Part shown: positions 8,392 to 17,318 of the stretch, one piece after another
How the letters are laid out: every line of letters starts with the position of its first letter
Numbering within the stretch: position 1 is the first letter of the stretch
Assembly (NCBI GenBank): GCA_965229605.1
Contig: OZ245892.1
Span: 186,001 to 250,000, forward strand
Direction: 5' to 3'
Origin: G965229605 sp965229605
GTDB taxonomy: Bacteria > Pseudomonadota > Alphaproteobacteria > CBDDJK01
Length of the DNA stretch: 64,000 bases
Notes under the pieces: generated by a model
Database searches by the model: none
What the model was told of the DNA's origin: nothing
Seen by the model: the letters and a program-made list of their open reading frames with translations, nothing else
Translations under genes and position numbers: made by a program

Positions 8392-9186
8392 TTGGAAGAG
8401 AATTTCTGGCGCAGTCTTACCTATGAGGATACGTTGAATATCATCAAAGAGCATTTCAATCTTGTTGTTTTGACAACAGAGACGCCACATCACTGTCATT
8501 TTGTGAGGGAGATCGGGGAGAAGTTTCCGATATCTCTTATTGTGAACGAGCAGCGGAAGCGGACTGCGGATTTTTCGACGGTCTGCGAGCTGGACAAGGA
8601 GACCGACGCCTATGAGTGCGAGCGCTGGTTTAAAGGCAAGACTCCTGCGCTTAAGGACTATGCGGATGTTTTTACGACAGAATCGGTTAATTCTGGGGAA
8701 TCGTTGAAAAGGATCAAGTCTGCCGGGACTGATGTTGTCCTGGCTTTTGGAGTCGGGCGGATTGAGCCCGGCCTTGTCCAGTTAGCCCCGGACGCTGTTG
8801 TCAATGTGCAGGGAACCAATCCTGAGCAGTATCGGGGCCTTGATACGATTTACTGGGCTTGTTATCACGATGATTACTATAATCTGGCAGCCTCGCTGCA
8901 TCAGGTTCTGGAGACAACCAATAGCGGGCCGGTCATTTTAAAGCACCGCTTCCTGCCTCCAAGAGAATCGCGCCTGTTTCAGCTGCGCTCAAACTTTTGC
9001 GAAAAAGCGATTGAGGCCACGATGACCGGGCTCAGCATGTTCAGTCACTTTGGCCAGCTTGTCGGGCAACCTCAACTTTATCGAGGCCGATTTTACTCCT
9101 TTATGCCGTCTTCACTCAAGCAGCGCATCAAGGATCGCTTTGAAAACTCGATTGAAGATTACTATACGAAAAATAAAATGTCCTGA
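8392..9186 (+). CDS. Divergent formyltransferase-fold protein of unknown function
   Basis: The 264-residue protein aligns with the N-terminal Rossmann domain of formyltransferases (PurN, Fmt, ArnA family). It has LAFGVGRIEPGLVQLAPD and VNVQGTNPEQYRGLDTIYWA, which parallels NIHPSLLPAYRGLNTHKRVL of the PurN encoded at 51887-52549. The catalytic Asn is present, but the catalytic His is Gln (N-V-Q) and the catalytic Asp of DxGP is Asn (TTNSGPVI). It therefore probably lacks ordinary 10-formyl-THF transferase activity, or uses another chemistry. The start is TTG at 8392, as no in-frame ATG precedes the conserved part. It is followed closely by aminopeptidase P. I do not assign a function. Confidence 0.7.
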   Translation: MEENFWRSLTYEDTLNIIKEHFNLVVLTTETPHHCHFVREIGEKFPISLIVNEQRKRTADFSTVCELDKETDAYECERWFKGKTPALKDYADVFTTESVNSGESLKRIKSAGTDVVLAFGVGRIEPGLVQLAPDAVVNVQGTNPEQYRGLDTIYWACYHDDYYNLAASLHQVLETTNSGPVILKHRFLPPRESRLFQLRSNFCEKAIEATMTGLSMFSHFGQLVGQPQLYRGRFYSFMPSSLKQRIKDRFENSIEDYYTKNKMS

Positions 9187-9228
9187 TATTTGGGCAATAA
9201 CTGCCAGCAAAATGCCTCTGGCCTTGCA

Positions 9229-11364
9229 ATGACACAGCATAATTCCCCGGATAGAGAAACCGTCCGCTCTCTGGTGCTGGGGGCAAAAGCTGCCCCGCCA
9301 GACTTTCAATGTCCCGACCCCTGGATGGTGCTGATTAAAGCCCGCTATCCAGATGCGCAATCCATCGGGAAAAAAGCCCAGCAACAGATAAAAACATGGG
9401 TTGATGAAACCCTGCAAGAGATCAAAGCCGATGATGCCTCCGGGAAAACAGAACTTCCTGTCGGGGATTCATCGCGGGTTCGTATCCTCCAGGCCTGTTT
9501 AAAAGAGAAGGGGCTGGATGGATATCTTTTAAACCGAAGCGATGAATATCTGGGGGAATATGTCGCACGCGCCGATGAACGGCTCTGGTATATCACCGGT
9601 TTTTCAGGATCAGCCGGCCTGTTGCTTGTCACCCGAAAAAAAGCCTTCCTGTTTGTCGATGGACGCTATCGCTTGCAGGCTCCCGATCAGACGGATTCTT
9701 CTATTGTGTCCTGCCAGAATTTGGCCATGGCAGAGATCGCCGAAACAGCACGGGCGCATTTGCCGAAAAAAGCCCGGCTGGGTTATGATCCCGGCCAGTT
9801 CAGCGTCGCTTCTCGCCGCAGACTTGCTGCCGCCCTGAATGAAAAAGCCCTAAATAAAGAAGAAACCAAAAACGGCAAAGCCGCATGGCAGGGCCAGCTT
9901 GTCCCGGTCTCCCCTAATCTGGTTGATGGATTCTGGACAGGAAATAAACAAACCAACCAATCCGGCCTATCGCACCCGCCCAATCCGCCCCGCCCGCCTG
10001 CGCCAACAGGTCTGGTGCGCCCGCAACCTTTGCGCTATGCCGGGGAATCAACCCGGGAGAAATGTAGCCGCATGGCTGCGCTCTTACGCGAAAAACAGGC
10101 CAGATATCTGGTTATATCTGCGCCGGACCTGATTTGCTGGCTATTGAATATACGCGGCAATGATGTCCCCAACTGCCCGCTTGTCCATGCGCGGGCTATC
10201 CTGTCATCAGACGGGCAGGTCAGCTGGTTTGTCGCCAAAGAAAAACTGGCTCTTTTGAAACCAAGTGATTTGCCGGACAATGTAACGGTGCGTCCTCTGG
10301 AACGTTTTTTCAAAACCTTAAAGAAAATCGCCGCCGAAAGCAGCAAAAAATCATCGGCAAAGACCCCTTTCATCTGGCTAGACCCACGCCAGACCCCGGA
10401 TTCAGTCTTTAAAACCCTTTGCGACAATAAGGCCCGGATTCTGGAGGCCTCTGATCCGTGCGAACTGGCCCGCGCCCTCAAGAATACAGCCGAACAAAAG
10501 GGTATGGTCAACGCACATCTGCGGGATGGAGGGGCAATGATCCGCTTTTTGCACTGGCTTGATCAAGAAGTTGCTGCCCGCCGCTATCCGACCGAGCTTG
10601 ATATTGACTCCCGGCTGATCAAGGAACGCGGAAAAGAAAAACTCTTTCGCGGTCCAAGTTTTGACACGATTGCCGGAAGCGGTCCCAACGGGGCCATCGT
10701 TCATTATCGCGCAACCGCTGAAAACCATCGGTCTTTAAAGGCGGGCGAACTGCTCTTGGTTGATTCCGGCGGGCAATATCATGATGGCACCACCGATATT
10801 ACCCGCACCATCGCGATTGGTCGCCCGACCTCTGCCATGCGGCAGGACTATACCCGGGTCCTCAAAGGCCATATTGCTCTGGCCAGCCAGGTCTTCCCGG
10901 AAGGAACCAGCGGGGCTCAGCTGGATTGCCTGGCCCGCTCCGCTCTCTGGAAAGCAGGGCTTGATTACGCACATGGCACAGGTCATGGCGTTGGCGCCTA
11001 TCTGAATGTCCACGAAGGCCCGCAGTCTATTTCTCATGGGGCGAGGGATATCGCCTTGCAGCCCGGCATGGTTTTATCGAACGAGCCCGGCCTGTATCGG
11101 ACGGGTCACTATGGCATCCGCATCGAGAATCTGGTGCTGGTGCAAGGGGAAAAATTTGCAGGAGCAGATGATCAAAACCCCTTTTTATCCTTCAAGACGC
11201 TGACTCTTGTGCCTTTTGAGCGCAGACTTATTGACAAGCGGCTTTTAAATCGTGAAGAGATAGACTGGATCAATCAATATCATCAGCGCATTATGAAAGC
11301 GCATCAGAATTATCTGGAAAAATCCTGTCTGCACTGGCTTGAGCAGGCCTGCGCATTACTTTGA
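9229..11364 (+). CDS. pepP: Aminopeptidase P family (M24B) Xaa-Pro peptidase, extended form
   Basis: Metallopeptidase that removes the N-terminal residue before proline. The pita-bread fold is in the C-terminal third with all five metal ligands: D512 and D523 (LLLVDSGG...DGTTDITR), H586 (GTGHGVGAYLNVHEGP), E619 (NEPGLY) and E633 (IRIENLVL). Two creatinase-type N-terminal domains precede it. From the ATG at 9229 the protein has 711 residues, about 100 more than typical long aminopeptidases P. The excess is an N-terminal extension of about 85 residues and a proline-rich loop (PPNPPRPPAPTG) near residue 250. A TTG at 9190 would add 13 residues but has no better support. Confidence 0.9.
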   Translation: MTQHNSPDRETVRSLVLGAKAAPPDFQCPDPWMVLIKARYPDAQSIGKKAQQQIKTWVDETLQEIKADDASGKTELPVGDSSRVRILQACLKEKGLDGYLLNRSDEYLGEYVARADERLWYITGFSGSAGLLLVTRKKAFLFVDGRYRLQAPDQTDSSIVSCQNLAMAEIAETARAHLPKKARLGYDPGQFSVASRRRLAAALNEKALNKEETKNGKAAWQGQLVPVSPNLVDGFWTGNKQTNQSGLSHPPNPPRPPAPTGLVRPQPLRYAGESTREKCSRMAALLREKQARYLVISAPDLICWLLNIRGNDVPNCPLVHARAILSSDGQVSWFVAKEKLALLKPSDLPDNVTVRPLERFFKTLKKIAAESSKKSSAKTPFIWLDPRQTPDSVFKTLCDNKARILEASDPCELARALKNTAEQKGMVNAHLRDGGAMIRFLHWLDQEVAARRYPTELDIDSRLIKERGKEKLFRGPSFDTIAGSGPNGAIVHYRATAENHRSLKAGELLLVDSGGQYHDGTTDITRTIAIGRPTSAMRQDYTRVLKGHIALASQVFPEGTSGAQLDCLARSALWKAGLDYAHGTGHGVGAYLNVHEGPQSISHGARDIALQPGMVLSNEPGLYRTGHYGIRIENLVLVQGEKFAGADDQNPFLSFKTLTLVPFERRLIDKRLLNREEIDWINQYHQRIMKAHQNYLEKSCLHWLEQACALL

Positions 11365-11393
11365 GATGATGGTATAAAAGAAGTAAAGAGGCG

Positions 11394-12185
11394 ATGTCTG
11401 AAACAACCTCGGAATTGCAGCTAAAAGCGATCTATCGCTATCCGGTGAAAGGACTAAGCGGTGAATTGCTGGAAGAAGCCCGCTTGACTCCAGGCGACGG
11501 GATTATGGATGACCGTGCCTATGGTCTGCAACTGGCAAGCCCGACCCGGCCCGCTTCTTTTGCCCCTGCTGCACCGACTGCTTCATCGCCAAAAGATAAC
11601 TGGCTGCCCAAGAAGAACTTCCTCAATCTTTTTAGAGACGACCAGCTGGCCCAGCTTGACAGCCATTATGACAGCAAAACCACCCTGCTGACGCTTGCCC
11701 GGCGTGGGCGCAAACTGGCTGCCGGGCATTTAAACAAACCCACCGGCCGCTTGCTGATTGAAAATTTCTTTGCCAGCTACCTTAAAACCGGCCCGCGTAG
11801 CCAGATCAAGGTGGTTAAAGCGCAAAAAACCGGCTTTTATGATAATAAAGCGGCGAAAATAAGCGTGATCAATCTGGCCTCGGTTGAAGATTTATCAAGC
11901 CGGGTGCTGCAAACCCCGGTTGACCCGCGCCGTTTTCGCGCCAATCTGCTGATTGAAGGCCTTCCGCCTTTTGGAGAATTTTCACGAATTGGCGATGTGT
12001 TTTCGCTTGGATCGGCGAAAATCCGGCTGACCGAGCGGATTGAGCGATGCCGCGCCACCACCATCAACCCGGACACCGGCGAAGAAGATATCAATGTGCC
12101 GCTGGCTTTACGGCGCGGCTATGGGCATATTGATTGTGGCGTTTATGCTGAAGTCATTGAAGGCGGCATTATTTATCCCGTTTAA
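11394..12185 (+). CDS. MOSC domain-containing protein
   Basis: Likely molybdenum-cofactor-binding protein of the MOSC family, related to YcbX/mARC. The 263-residue protein has the MOSC N-terminal beta-barrel at about 7-110 (AIYRYPVKGLSGELLEEARL, DDRAYGLQL) and the MOSC domain at about 115-255. The conserved cysteine lies in ERCRATTINPDTGE near residue 222. No ferredoxin domain follows, so it is the short form. The sulfur or N-hydroxyl reduction partner is unknown. It lies 29 bp downstream of aminopeptidase P. Confidence 0.85.
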   Translation: MSETTSELQLKAIYRYPVKGLSGELLEEARLTPGDGIMDDRAYGLQLASPTRPASFAPAAPTASSPKDNWLPKKNFLNLFRDDQLAQLDSHYDSKTTLLTLARRGRKLAAGHLNKPTGRLLIENFFASYLKTGPRSQIKVVKAQKTGFYDNKAAKISVINLASVEDLSSRVLQTPVDPRRFRANLLIEGLPPFGEFSRIGDVFSLGSAKIRLTERIERCRATTINPDTGEEDINVPLALRRGYGHIDCGVYAEVIEGGIIYPV

Positions 12186-12238
12186 TCCCCCAATTTAACC
12201 TATAGACAGCTTAATCCATTAACAGTTAAAGAAAAATA

Positions 12239-12778
12239 ATGAGCAGCTATTGCGATTTTGCCGAACAGAATCCGTTGCATAAAGCCTATCACGATCAGGA
12301 ATATGGCTTTCCAGAAACCGACGAAACCCGTTTGTGCGAGCGGCTGTCGCTTGAAATCATGCAGGCGGGCCTGAACTGGGGATTGATTTTAAAAAAGCGG
12401 GATAGTCTTAATCAGGCCTTTAGCGGCTTTGAGGTTGATAAACTGCTGGCTTTTGACGAGACAGACCGCGCCCGGCTGCTGGCTGATCCGGGCATTATCC
12501 GTAACCGGCTAAAGATTGACGCCATCTTGCATAATGCCCGGGTGATCGCCGATATGCGGGAAAATTTTCAAGGTGGCTTTGCCGGATTCCTGGCGTCCCA
12601 TCATCCGCGCACCAAAGAGGAATGGGTCCGGCTGTTTAAAAAGACCTTTCGCTTTACCGGCGGCGAAATCACTGGCGAATTTTTGATGTCAATCGGCTAT
12701 CTTTCAGGAACCCATCGGCCAGACTGCCCGATTGCACAAAAAATCACCGCCCTTCATCCGCCCTGGATGCAGGTTTGA
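12239..12778 (+). CDS. tag: DNA-3-methyladenine glycosylase I
   Basis: Base-excision repair enzyme that removes 3-methyladenine from alkylated DNA. The 179-residue protein has the Tag zinc-binding residues near both ends: C5 and H18 (AYHDQEYG) at the N-terminus, and the THRPDC pair near residue 160. The EIMQAGLNWGLILKKRDS helix contains the acidic residue that contacts the base. Length matches the family (about 185). A second, unrelated alkylpurine glycosylase is encoded at 47885-48499. Confidence 0.94.
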   Translation: MSSYCDFAEQNPLHKAYHDQEYGFPETDETRLCERLSLEIMQAGLNWGLILKKRDSLNQAFSGFEVDKLLAFDETDRARLLADPGIIRNRLKIDAILHNARVIADMRENFQGGFAGFLASHHPRTKEEWVRLFKKTFRFTGGEITGEFLMSIGYLSGTHRPDCPIAQKITALHPPWMQV

Positions 12779-12807
12779 AAGTTATTTGATTTGGCGGGAG
12801 CTTGCCT

Positions 12808-14169
12808 ATGACCCTACTTCGTCCGATTGTAACCCTTCGCGATTATTTGCTGCCGACCATGCGCGATACCCCGGCAGAAGCAGAAATCGTCTCGCACCGC
12901 CTGATGCTGCGGGCCGGGATGATTCAGCAGGAAACCGCCGGGATTTATTCCTGGCTGCCGCTGGGCTTCCGGGTTTTGAAGAAAATTGAACAGATTGTCC
13001 GCGAAGAGCAGGACCGTATCGGTCATGAAGCCCTGATGCCAACCCTGCAACCGGCTGATATCTGGCGACAGTCCGGGCGTTATGATGATTATGGCAAGGA
13101 AATGCTGCGCATCAAGGACCGCCATGACCGTGATCTGCTTTATGGGCCAACCAATGAAGAAATGATCACCCGGATGATGGCTTCGCATGTCAAAAGTTAT
13201 AAAGACCTGCCGATGATGCTCTATCATATCCAGTGGAAGTTCCGGGACGAGATTCGGCCGCGCTTTGGGGTGATGCGCGGGCGCGAATTTTTGATGAAAG
13301 ATGCCTATTCTTTTGATTTTTCACCAGAAGCCGGGCAACATTCGTATAACCGGCAATTTATCACCTATTTGAGAACCTATGCGCGGCTGGGCTTAAAAGC
13401 CGTCCCGATGGCGGCCGAGACCGGGCCGATTGGCGGTAAACTCAGCCATGAGTTTATTATTCTGGCAGAAACCGGCGAAAGCGCAATTTGGTGCGATAAA
13501 ATGCTTCTGGAGCAAAATCTCTTGCAGGATTCGCTGGACCTTGAGGATGCGCAGGCAACGCAGGCCTATATTGACCAGCTGACTCAATATTATGCTGCGA
13601 CCGATGATCAGCATGACGAAAAAGCCTTTATCGAACGGGTCCCGGAAGAACGCCGCACAAGCGCACGCGGGGTTGAAGTCGGTCATATTTTCTTTTTTGG
13701 CGATAAATATTCGGTGCCGCTCGGGGCCAATGTCTCGGCAAAAGATGGCAGTCTGGTTCCGCTTTTGTCGGGGTCCTATGGCATCGGGGTATCGCGTCTG
13801 CTTGGCGCGGTGATTGAAGCCAGCCATGACGAAAGCGGCATTATCTGGCCAAAGTCGATAGCCCCCTTCCATGCCGGAATCATTCTGATCAAACCCGATG
13901 ATCCGCAACTGTCAGAGATGGCCATGACGCTGGCGCAGCGTCTGGTGGCGGCGGGTCTGGATGTGATGATTGATGATCGTGATGAACGGGTCGGCGTCAA
14001 ATATGCGGACCTTGAACTGATTGGCCTGCCTTTTCTGGTTACGATTGGCCCGCGTGGGGCCGCCCGCGGCATGGTGGAGGTCAAAGCCCGCACCGGCGGA
14101 GAGGAGCGTCAGGAACTTTCACTGGAAGCTGCTATCAATTTTATGCTGGATCAAAAAGTGGCAGGTTAA
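12808..14169 (+). CDS. proS: Prolyl-tRNA synthetase, short alphaproteobacterial type
   Basis: Class II aminoacyl-tRNA synthetase that charges tRNA-Pro. The protein has 453 residues and goes directly from motif 2 (WKFRDEIRPRFGVMRGREF) to motif 3 (SYGIGVSRLLGAVIEASHD). It lacks the roughly 180-residue INS editing domain of bacterial ProS such as that of E. coli. This compact form is typical of alphaproteobacteria. A C-terminal anticodon-binding domain (IILIKPDD...IDDRDERVGVKYADLELIG) follows. ATG 12808 is preferred to TTG 12802 because GGGAG at 12796-12800 is then correctly spaced. Confidence 0.97.
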   Translation: MTLLRPIVTLRDYLLPTMRDTPAEAEIVSHRLMLRAGMIQQETAGIYSWLPLGFRVLKKIEQIVREEQDRIGHEALMPTLQPADIWRQSGRYDDYGKEMLRIKDRHDRDLLYGPTNEEMITRMMASHVKSYKDLPMMLYHIQWKFRDEIRPRFGVMRGREFLMKDAYSFDFSPEAGQHSYNRQFITYLRTYARLGLKAVPMAAETGPIGGKLSHEFIILAETGESAIWCDKMLLEQNLLQDSLDLEDAQATQAYIDQLTQYYAATDDQHDEKAFIERVPEERRTSARGVEVGHIFFFGDKYSVPLGANVSAKDGSLVPLLSGSYGIGVSRLLGAVIEASHDESGIIWPKSIAPFHAGIILIKPDDPQLSEMAMTLAQRLVAAGLDVMIDDRDERVGVKYADLELIGLPFLVTIGPRGAARGMVEVKARTGGEERQELSLEAAINFMLDQKVAG

Positions 14170-14187
14170 AAACTTTCCACAGCTCTT

Positions 14188-14207
14188 CCCCCGTGTTCCA
14201 CAGGGGG
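14188..14207. terminator. GC-rich hairpin between proS and dnaB
   Basis: CCCCCGTG, a TTC loop, and CAC-A-GGGGG can form a strong stem with one bulged base. No clear T-run follows. It could end proS transcription or lie in the dnaB leader. Two TTCCACAG copies here (around 14175 and 14197) loosely resemble DnaA boxes, but each differs from the consensus. Confidence 0.35.
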
Positions 14208-14258
14208 CAGATTTGTCCTTATCTTTGCCTCTACGTCGGAATCGGCTAAGGTAAGAAT

Positions 14259-15809
14259 ATGAGCGCAACAATCACACATTTAAGGCCTATCCAGCCGCCG
14301 CAAGATCGCGATCCGCAGGCAAATCCGTCTGAGAATCCTTCGGACCAACAGCGCGGCTATCGCCAGCTTCCTTATAATCTGGATGTTGAAATGGTGGTGC
14401 TTGGCGCGGTCCTGCGTAATAATCAGGCTCTGGAAGCCATCGAGAGCGAGTTGCTGCCAGAATATTTTTATGCCGCAGAACACCAGCGTCTGATGGACCA
14501 AATCCGCATCGTGACCAGCCGGGGGCAAATTGCCTCTCCGGCCACCTTGTCGCATGTTGCCGATGCGGACCCTTTGCTTGGTGAAGCGGGCGGCGGGCAA
14601 TATCTTTTTGATCTGGCAGCCAATCTGGCCAATGTCGTCAATATTGGTCAATATGTCCAGGAATTAAAGGACCTCTATTTAAAACGGCAGTTGATTGCGA
14701 TTGGCGAGGATGCGGTCAATGAGGCCCATGATCTCAGCGATCTGGATGCAACGGCTGTTCGCCAGATTGAAAAGGTTGAATCGCGTCTTTTTAATCTGGC
14801 AACCACGGGCGATGCAGAGCGCGCCCTTAGCGAGATCGGGGAGGCCGCAACCAGAGCCCTGGCCCAGATTGCTGATGCCAAGGAACGGTCCGGCAAACTT
14901 GTCGGGGTGACGACTGGCTTAAAGGATATTGACCGGCAGCTTGGCGGCTTACATCCGTCTGACCTGATTATCCTGGCCGGACGGCCGGGGATGGGCAAGA
15001 CGGGTCTGGCGACCAATATGGCCTATAGTGCGGCGCGGGCCTATCAGGAGGCCCTTGAAAAAGCGGCTGAAATCAATGACGGGGCGCAAGTACTTTTCTT
15101 CAGTCTGGAAATGTCGGCTGAACAACTGGCTAATCGTATTTTATCAGAACGCACCGGCATTGCCTCTGACCGGTTGCGGCGCGGCGCGATTGAAAGGGCG
15201 GACCTTGACCGGATTGGTCTGGAAGCCGCCCGGTTGGCAGACTTGCCACTGGTGATTGATGATACCCCGGCGCTTTCAATATCGGCGATGCGCCAGCGGG
15301 CGCGCCGCCAGCAACGCCGCCAGGGATTGGGAATGATCGTTGTTGATTATTTGCAGCTGGTGGCCCCGCCGCCTGGAATGCGCCCTGAAAACCGGGTGCA
15401 GGAAGTCTCCGAAATCACCCGTGGCCTCAAGGCACTGGCCCGGGAGTTGAAAGTCCCGGTGCTTGCGCTTTCACAGCTTAGCCGCGGGGTTGAACAAAGG
15501 TCTGACAATCGGCCTATTTTGTCCGACTTGCGCGATTCAGGGTCGATTGAACAAGACGCCGATGTGGTCGCCTTTATTTATCGCGAAGAATATTATCTGA
15601 AAAACCGGGGGGAGCCGCAGCAGGGACCTGCGGAAAAAAATGACACCTATCAAAAGCGTCTCGACCAGTTTGAGCGGCGGCGCATGAAGACACGCAATAT
15701 CGCTGAATTTCTGATTGAAAAACAGCGGCACGGCCCGACAGGTAAAGTGGAGCTTTACTTTGACAGTGCGCTTATTCGCTTTGGCGATCTCGACAGAGCG
15801 CACGACTAG
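14259..15809 (+). CDS. dnaB: Replicative DNA helicase DnaB
   Basis: Hexameric helicase that unwinds DNA at the replication fork. The 516-residue protein has the DnaB N-terminal domain at about 38-140 (LPYNLDVEMVVLGAVL) and the RecA-like C-terminal domain. Walker A is GRPGMGKTG with K247. Walker B follows in MIVVDYLQLVAPP, then the LSQLSRGVEQRSDNRPILSD and LRDSGSIEQDAD loops. A 40-residue charged insertion (KNRGEPQQGPAEKNDTYQKR) near residue 450 is common in alphaproteobacterial DnaB. It converges on recR. Its TAG stop is the first three bases of a 16-bp palindrome. Confidence 0.97.
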   Translation: MSATITHLRPIQPPQDRDPQANPSENPSDQQRGYRQLPYNLDVEMVVLGAVLRNNQALEAIESELLPEYFYAAEHQRLMDQIRIVTSRGQIASPATLSHVADADPLLGEAGGGQYLFDLAANLANVVNIGQYVQELKDLYLKRQLIAIGEDAVNEAHDLSDLDATAVRQIEKVESRLFNLATTGDAERALSEIGEAATRALAQIADAKERSGKLVGVTTGLKDIDRQLGGLHPSDLIILAGRPGMGKTGLATNMAYSAARAYQEALEKAAEINDGAQVLFFSLEMSAEQLANRILSERTGIASDRLRRGAIERADLDRIGLEAARLADLPLVIDDTPALSISAMRQRARRQQRRQGLGMIVVDYLQLVAPPPGMRPENRVQEVSEITRGLKALARELKVPVLALSQLSRGVEQRSDNRPILSDLRDSGSIEQDADVVAFIYREEYYLKNRGEPQQGPAEKNDTYQKRLDQFERRRMKTRNIAEFLIEKQRHGPTGKVELYFDSALIRFGDLDRAHD

Positions 15810-15822
15810 GGTCAGGACCCTA
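15807..15822. repeat. 16-bp palindromic repeat, copy A
   Basis: TAGGGTCAGGACCCTA, a 7-bp inverted repeat around AG. It begins with the dnaB stop codon and sits between convergent dnaB and recR. It is the exact reverse complement of copy B at 40135-40150. It may act as a two-way terminator here, but other copies lie upstream of genes. Confidence 0.7.
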
Positions 15823-15827
15823 AATAT

Positions 15828-16439
15828 TTAATCAGTAGCGGTGTGGCGGGCGTTCAAGGCCGCACGCAAGGTGCCATCATCCAGATAGTCAAGCTCCCCG
15901 CCAACCGGGACTCCGTGCGCCAGCCTTGTGACTGTAATCTGGCGTTCTTTCATCAATCCGGCCAGATAATGCGCTGTCGCCTGGCCTTCAACCGTCAAGT
16001 TGGTTGCCAGAATAACTTCTGTGATCGCGCTTTTTTCTGGCGATGCTGGCCGGTTTAACCGTTCCAGAAGAATCGCGATGGATAAATCTTCGGGGCTGAT
16101 GCCGTCCAGGGCTGATAACCGCCCGCCCAGCACATGATAGCTGCCACGAAATCCGCCTGCCCGTTCGATGGCCCAGAGATCGCCGACTTCCTCCACAATA
16201 CATAAAACCGAATGATCGCGGCTGTTGTCCTGACAGATGGCACAAGGATCGCTGGTATCAATATTCCCGCAATGCTGGCAGGTGCGAATAGCGGCGGCAA
16301 CATCGGCCAGGGCTTGCTGCAAGGGAAGCAGCAGCGTATCCGGGCGTTTGATCAAGCTCAGGGCCAGTCGCCGGGCAGAGCGAGGTCCCAGCCCGGGCAA
16401 GCGGGAAAAAAGACGAATCAATCGATCAAGCTCGCGCAT
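15828..16439 (-). CDS. recR: Recombination mediator protein RecR
   Basis: Works with RecF and RecO to load RecA on gapped DNA. The 203-residue protein has an N-terminal helix-hairpin-helix (LPGLGPRSARRLALSL), a four-cysteine zinc finger (C54, C57, C66, C69) and a Toprim domain (LCIVEEVGDLWAIERAG through EVILATNLTVEGQATA). Length is standard for the family. The usual dnaX-ybaB-recR arrangement is not seen; recR stands alone on this strand, converging on dnaB. Confidence 0.96.
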   Translation of the reverse strand: MRELDRLIRLFSRLPGLGPRSARRLALSLIKRPDTLLLPLQQALADVAAAIRTCQHCGNIDTSDPCAICQDNSRDHSVLCIVEEVGDLWAIERAGGFRGSYHVLGGRLSALDGISPEDLSIAILLERLNRPASPEKSAITEVILATNLTVEGQATAHYLAGLMKERQITVTRLAHGVPVGGELDYLDDGTLRAALNARHTATD

Positions 16440-16565
16440 TTGCGTCCGAAAATTACTAAGGGGTGAATGAGATTATTTTTCAGGTGGCGGGTTTCGGCCC
16501 GAAAAACAAGAAAAATCTGTTTATCTTTTGTCCAAGACCTGCTGGAGATGCAATCCCGGCTTATC

Positions 16566-16594
16566 TTGACACTCTGGCTTTGGCCTCGTAAATA
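16566..16594 (+). promoter_or_regulatory. Candidate sigma70 promoter for the RNase D-like gene
   Basis: A perfect TTGACA (16566-16571) is followed by a 17-bp spacer and TAAATA (16589-16594), about 70 bp upstream of the proposed ATG at 16664. The -10 fit is only partial. Confidence 0.4.
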
Positions 16595-16663
16595 GGCGGG
16601 CAGAGGGTGTGGGCTGATGAAATATATGCAAGAGTGAACGAGAAAGCACGCGGCTTTACAATA

Positions 16664-17296
16664 ATGGAAATCTTCACACATTCTGGCGATTTGCCTCCGG
16701 CGAGTGATTCGACTGTTTCCGGATTATATACAACGCAGCAACTTGCGGTAGATACTGAGACGCAGGGGTTGAATACGCAGGCGCATCGGCTGTGCCTGGT
16801 TCAACTTTGTGCGGAGGACGGGGTCTGTCATCTGGTCAAGCTGGAGGCAAAGGACTATGCGACCTGCACGAATTTAAAGAAGTTGTTGAGTGACACGTCG
16901 AAGCAGAAGATTTTTCATTATGCGCGTTTTGACGTTGCGGCTTTGCAATATTGGCTGGATATCGAGGTATCGCCGATTTACTGCACGAAGATAGCGTCGA
17001 AGCTTGTGCGGACTTATAGTCAGGCGCATGGATTATCGACGGTGGTTCACGAGTTCCTGGGCATTTCCTTAAAGAAGGAGCAGCAGAGTTCGGACTGGGC
17101 GCGTCCTCATTTGAGTGAGTCGCAGAAGCTTTATGCGGCGAGTGATGTTTATTATCTTCACCGGGTCAAGGAGCATCTGGACCGGATGTTAAAGCGTGAG
17201 GGGCGTGAGGAGTTGGCGCAGGCCTGTTTTGATTTTCTGAGTCATCGGGTTGAGATTGACGGGCTTGGTCACCCGGAGGATATTTTCGCACATTGA
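16664..17296 (+). CDS. rnd: Short ribonuclease D-type 3'-5' exonuclease
   Basis: DEDD-family exonuclease presumed to trim RNA 3' ends. The ATG at 16664 gives a 210-residue protein; the open frame continues upstream to 16607 without conserved sequence. Exo I is VDTETQGL (D30/E32), Exo II is FHYARFDVAAL, and Exo III is SDVYYLHRV with the DxxxY arrangement. The HRDC domains of E. coli RNase D are absent. This short stand-alone form is common in alphaproteobacteria. It is followed 22 bp later by gap. Confidence 0.88.
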   Translation: MEIFTHSGDLPPASDSTVSGLYTTQQLAVDTETQGLNTQAHRLCLVQLCAEDGVCHLVKLEAKDYATCTNLKKLLSDTSKQKIFHYARFDVAALQYWLDIEVSPIYCTKIASKLVRTYSQAHGLSTVVHEFLGISLKKEQQSSDWARPHLSESQKLYAASDVYYLHRVKEHLDRMLKREGREELAQACFDFLSHRVEIDGLGHPEDIFAH

Positions 17297-17318
17297 GCGA
17301 CATTTGAAAGGAAGTATG

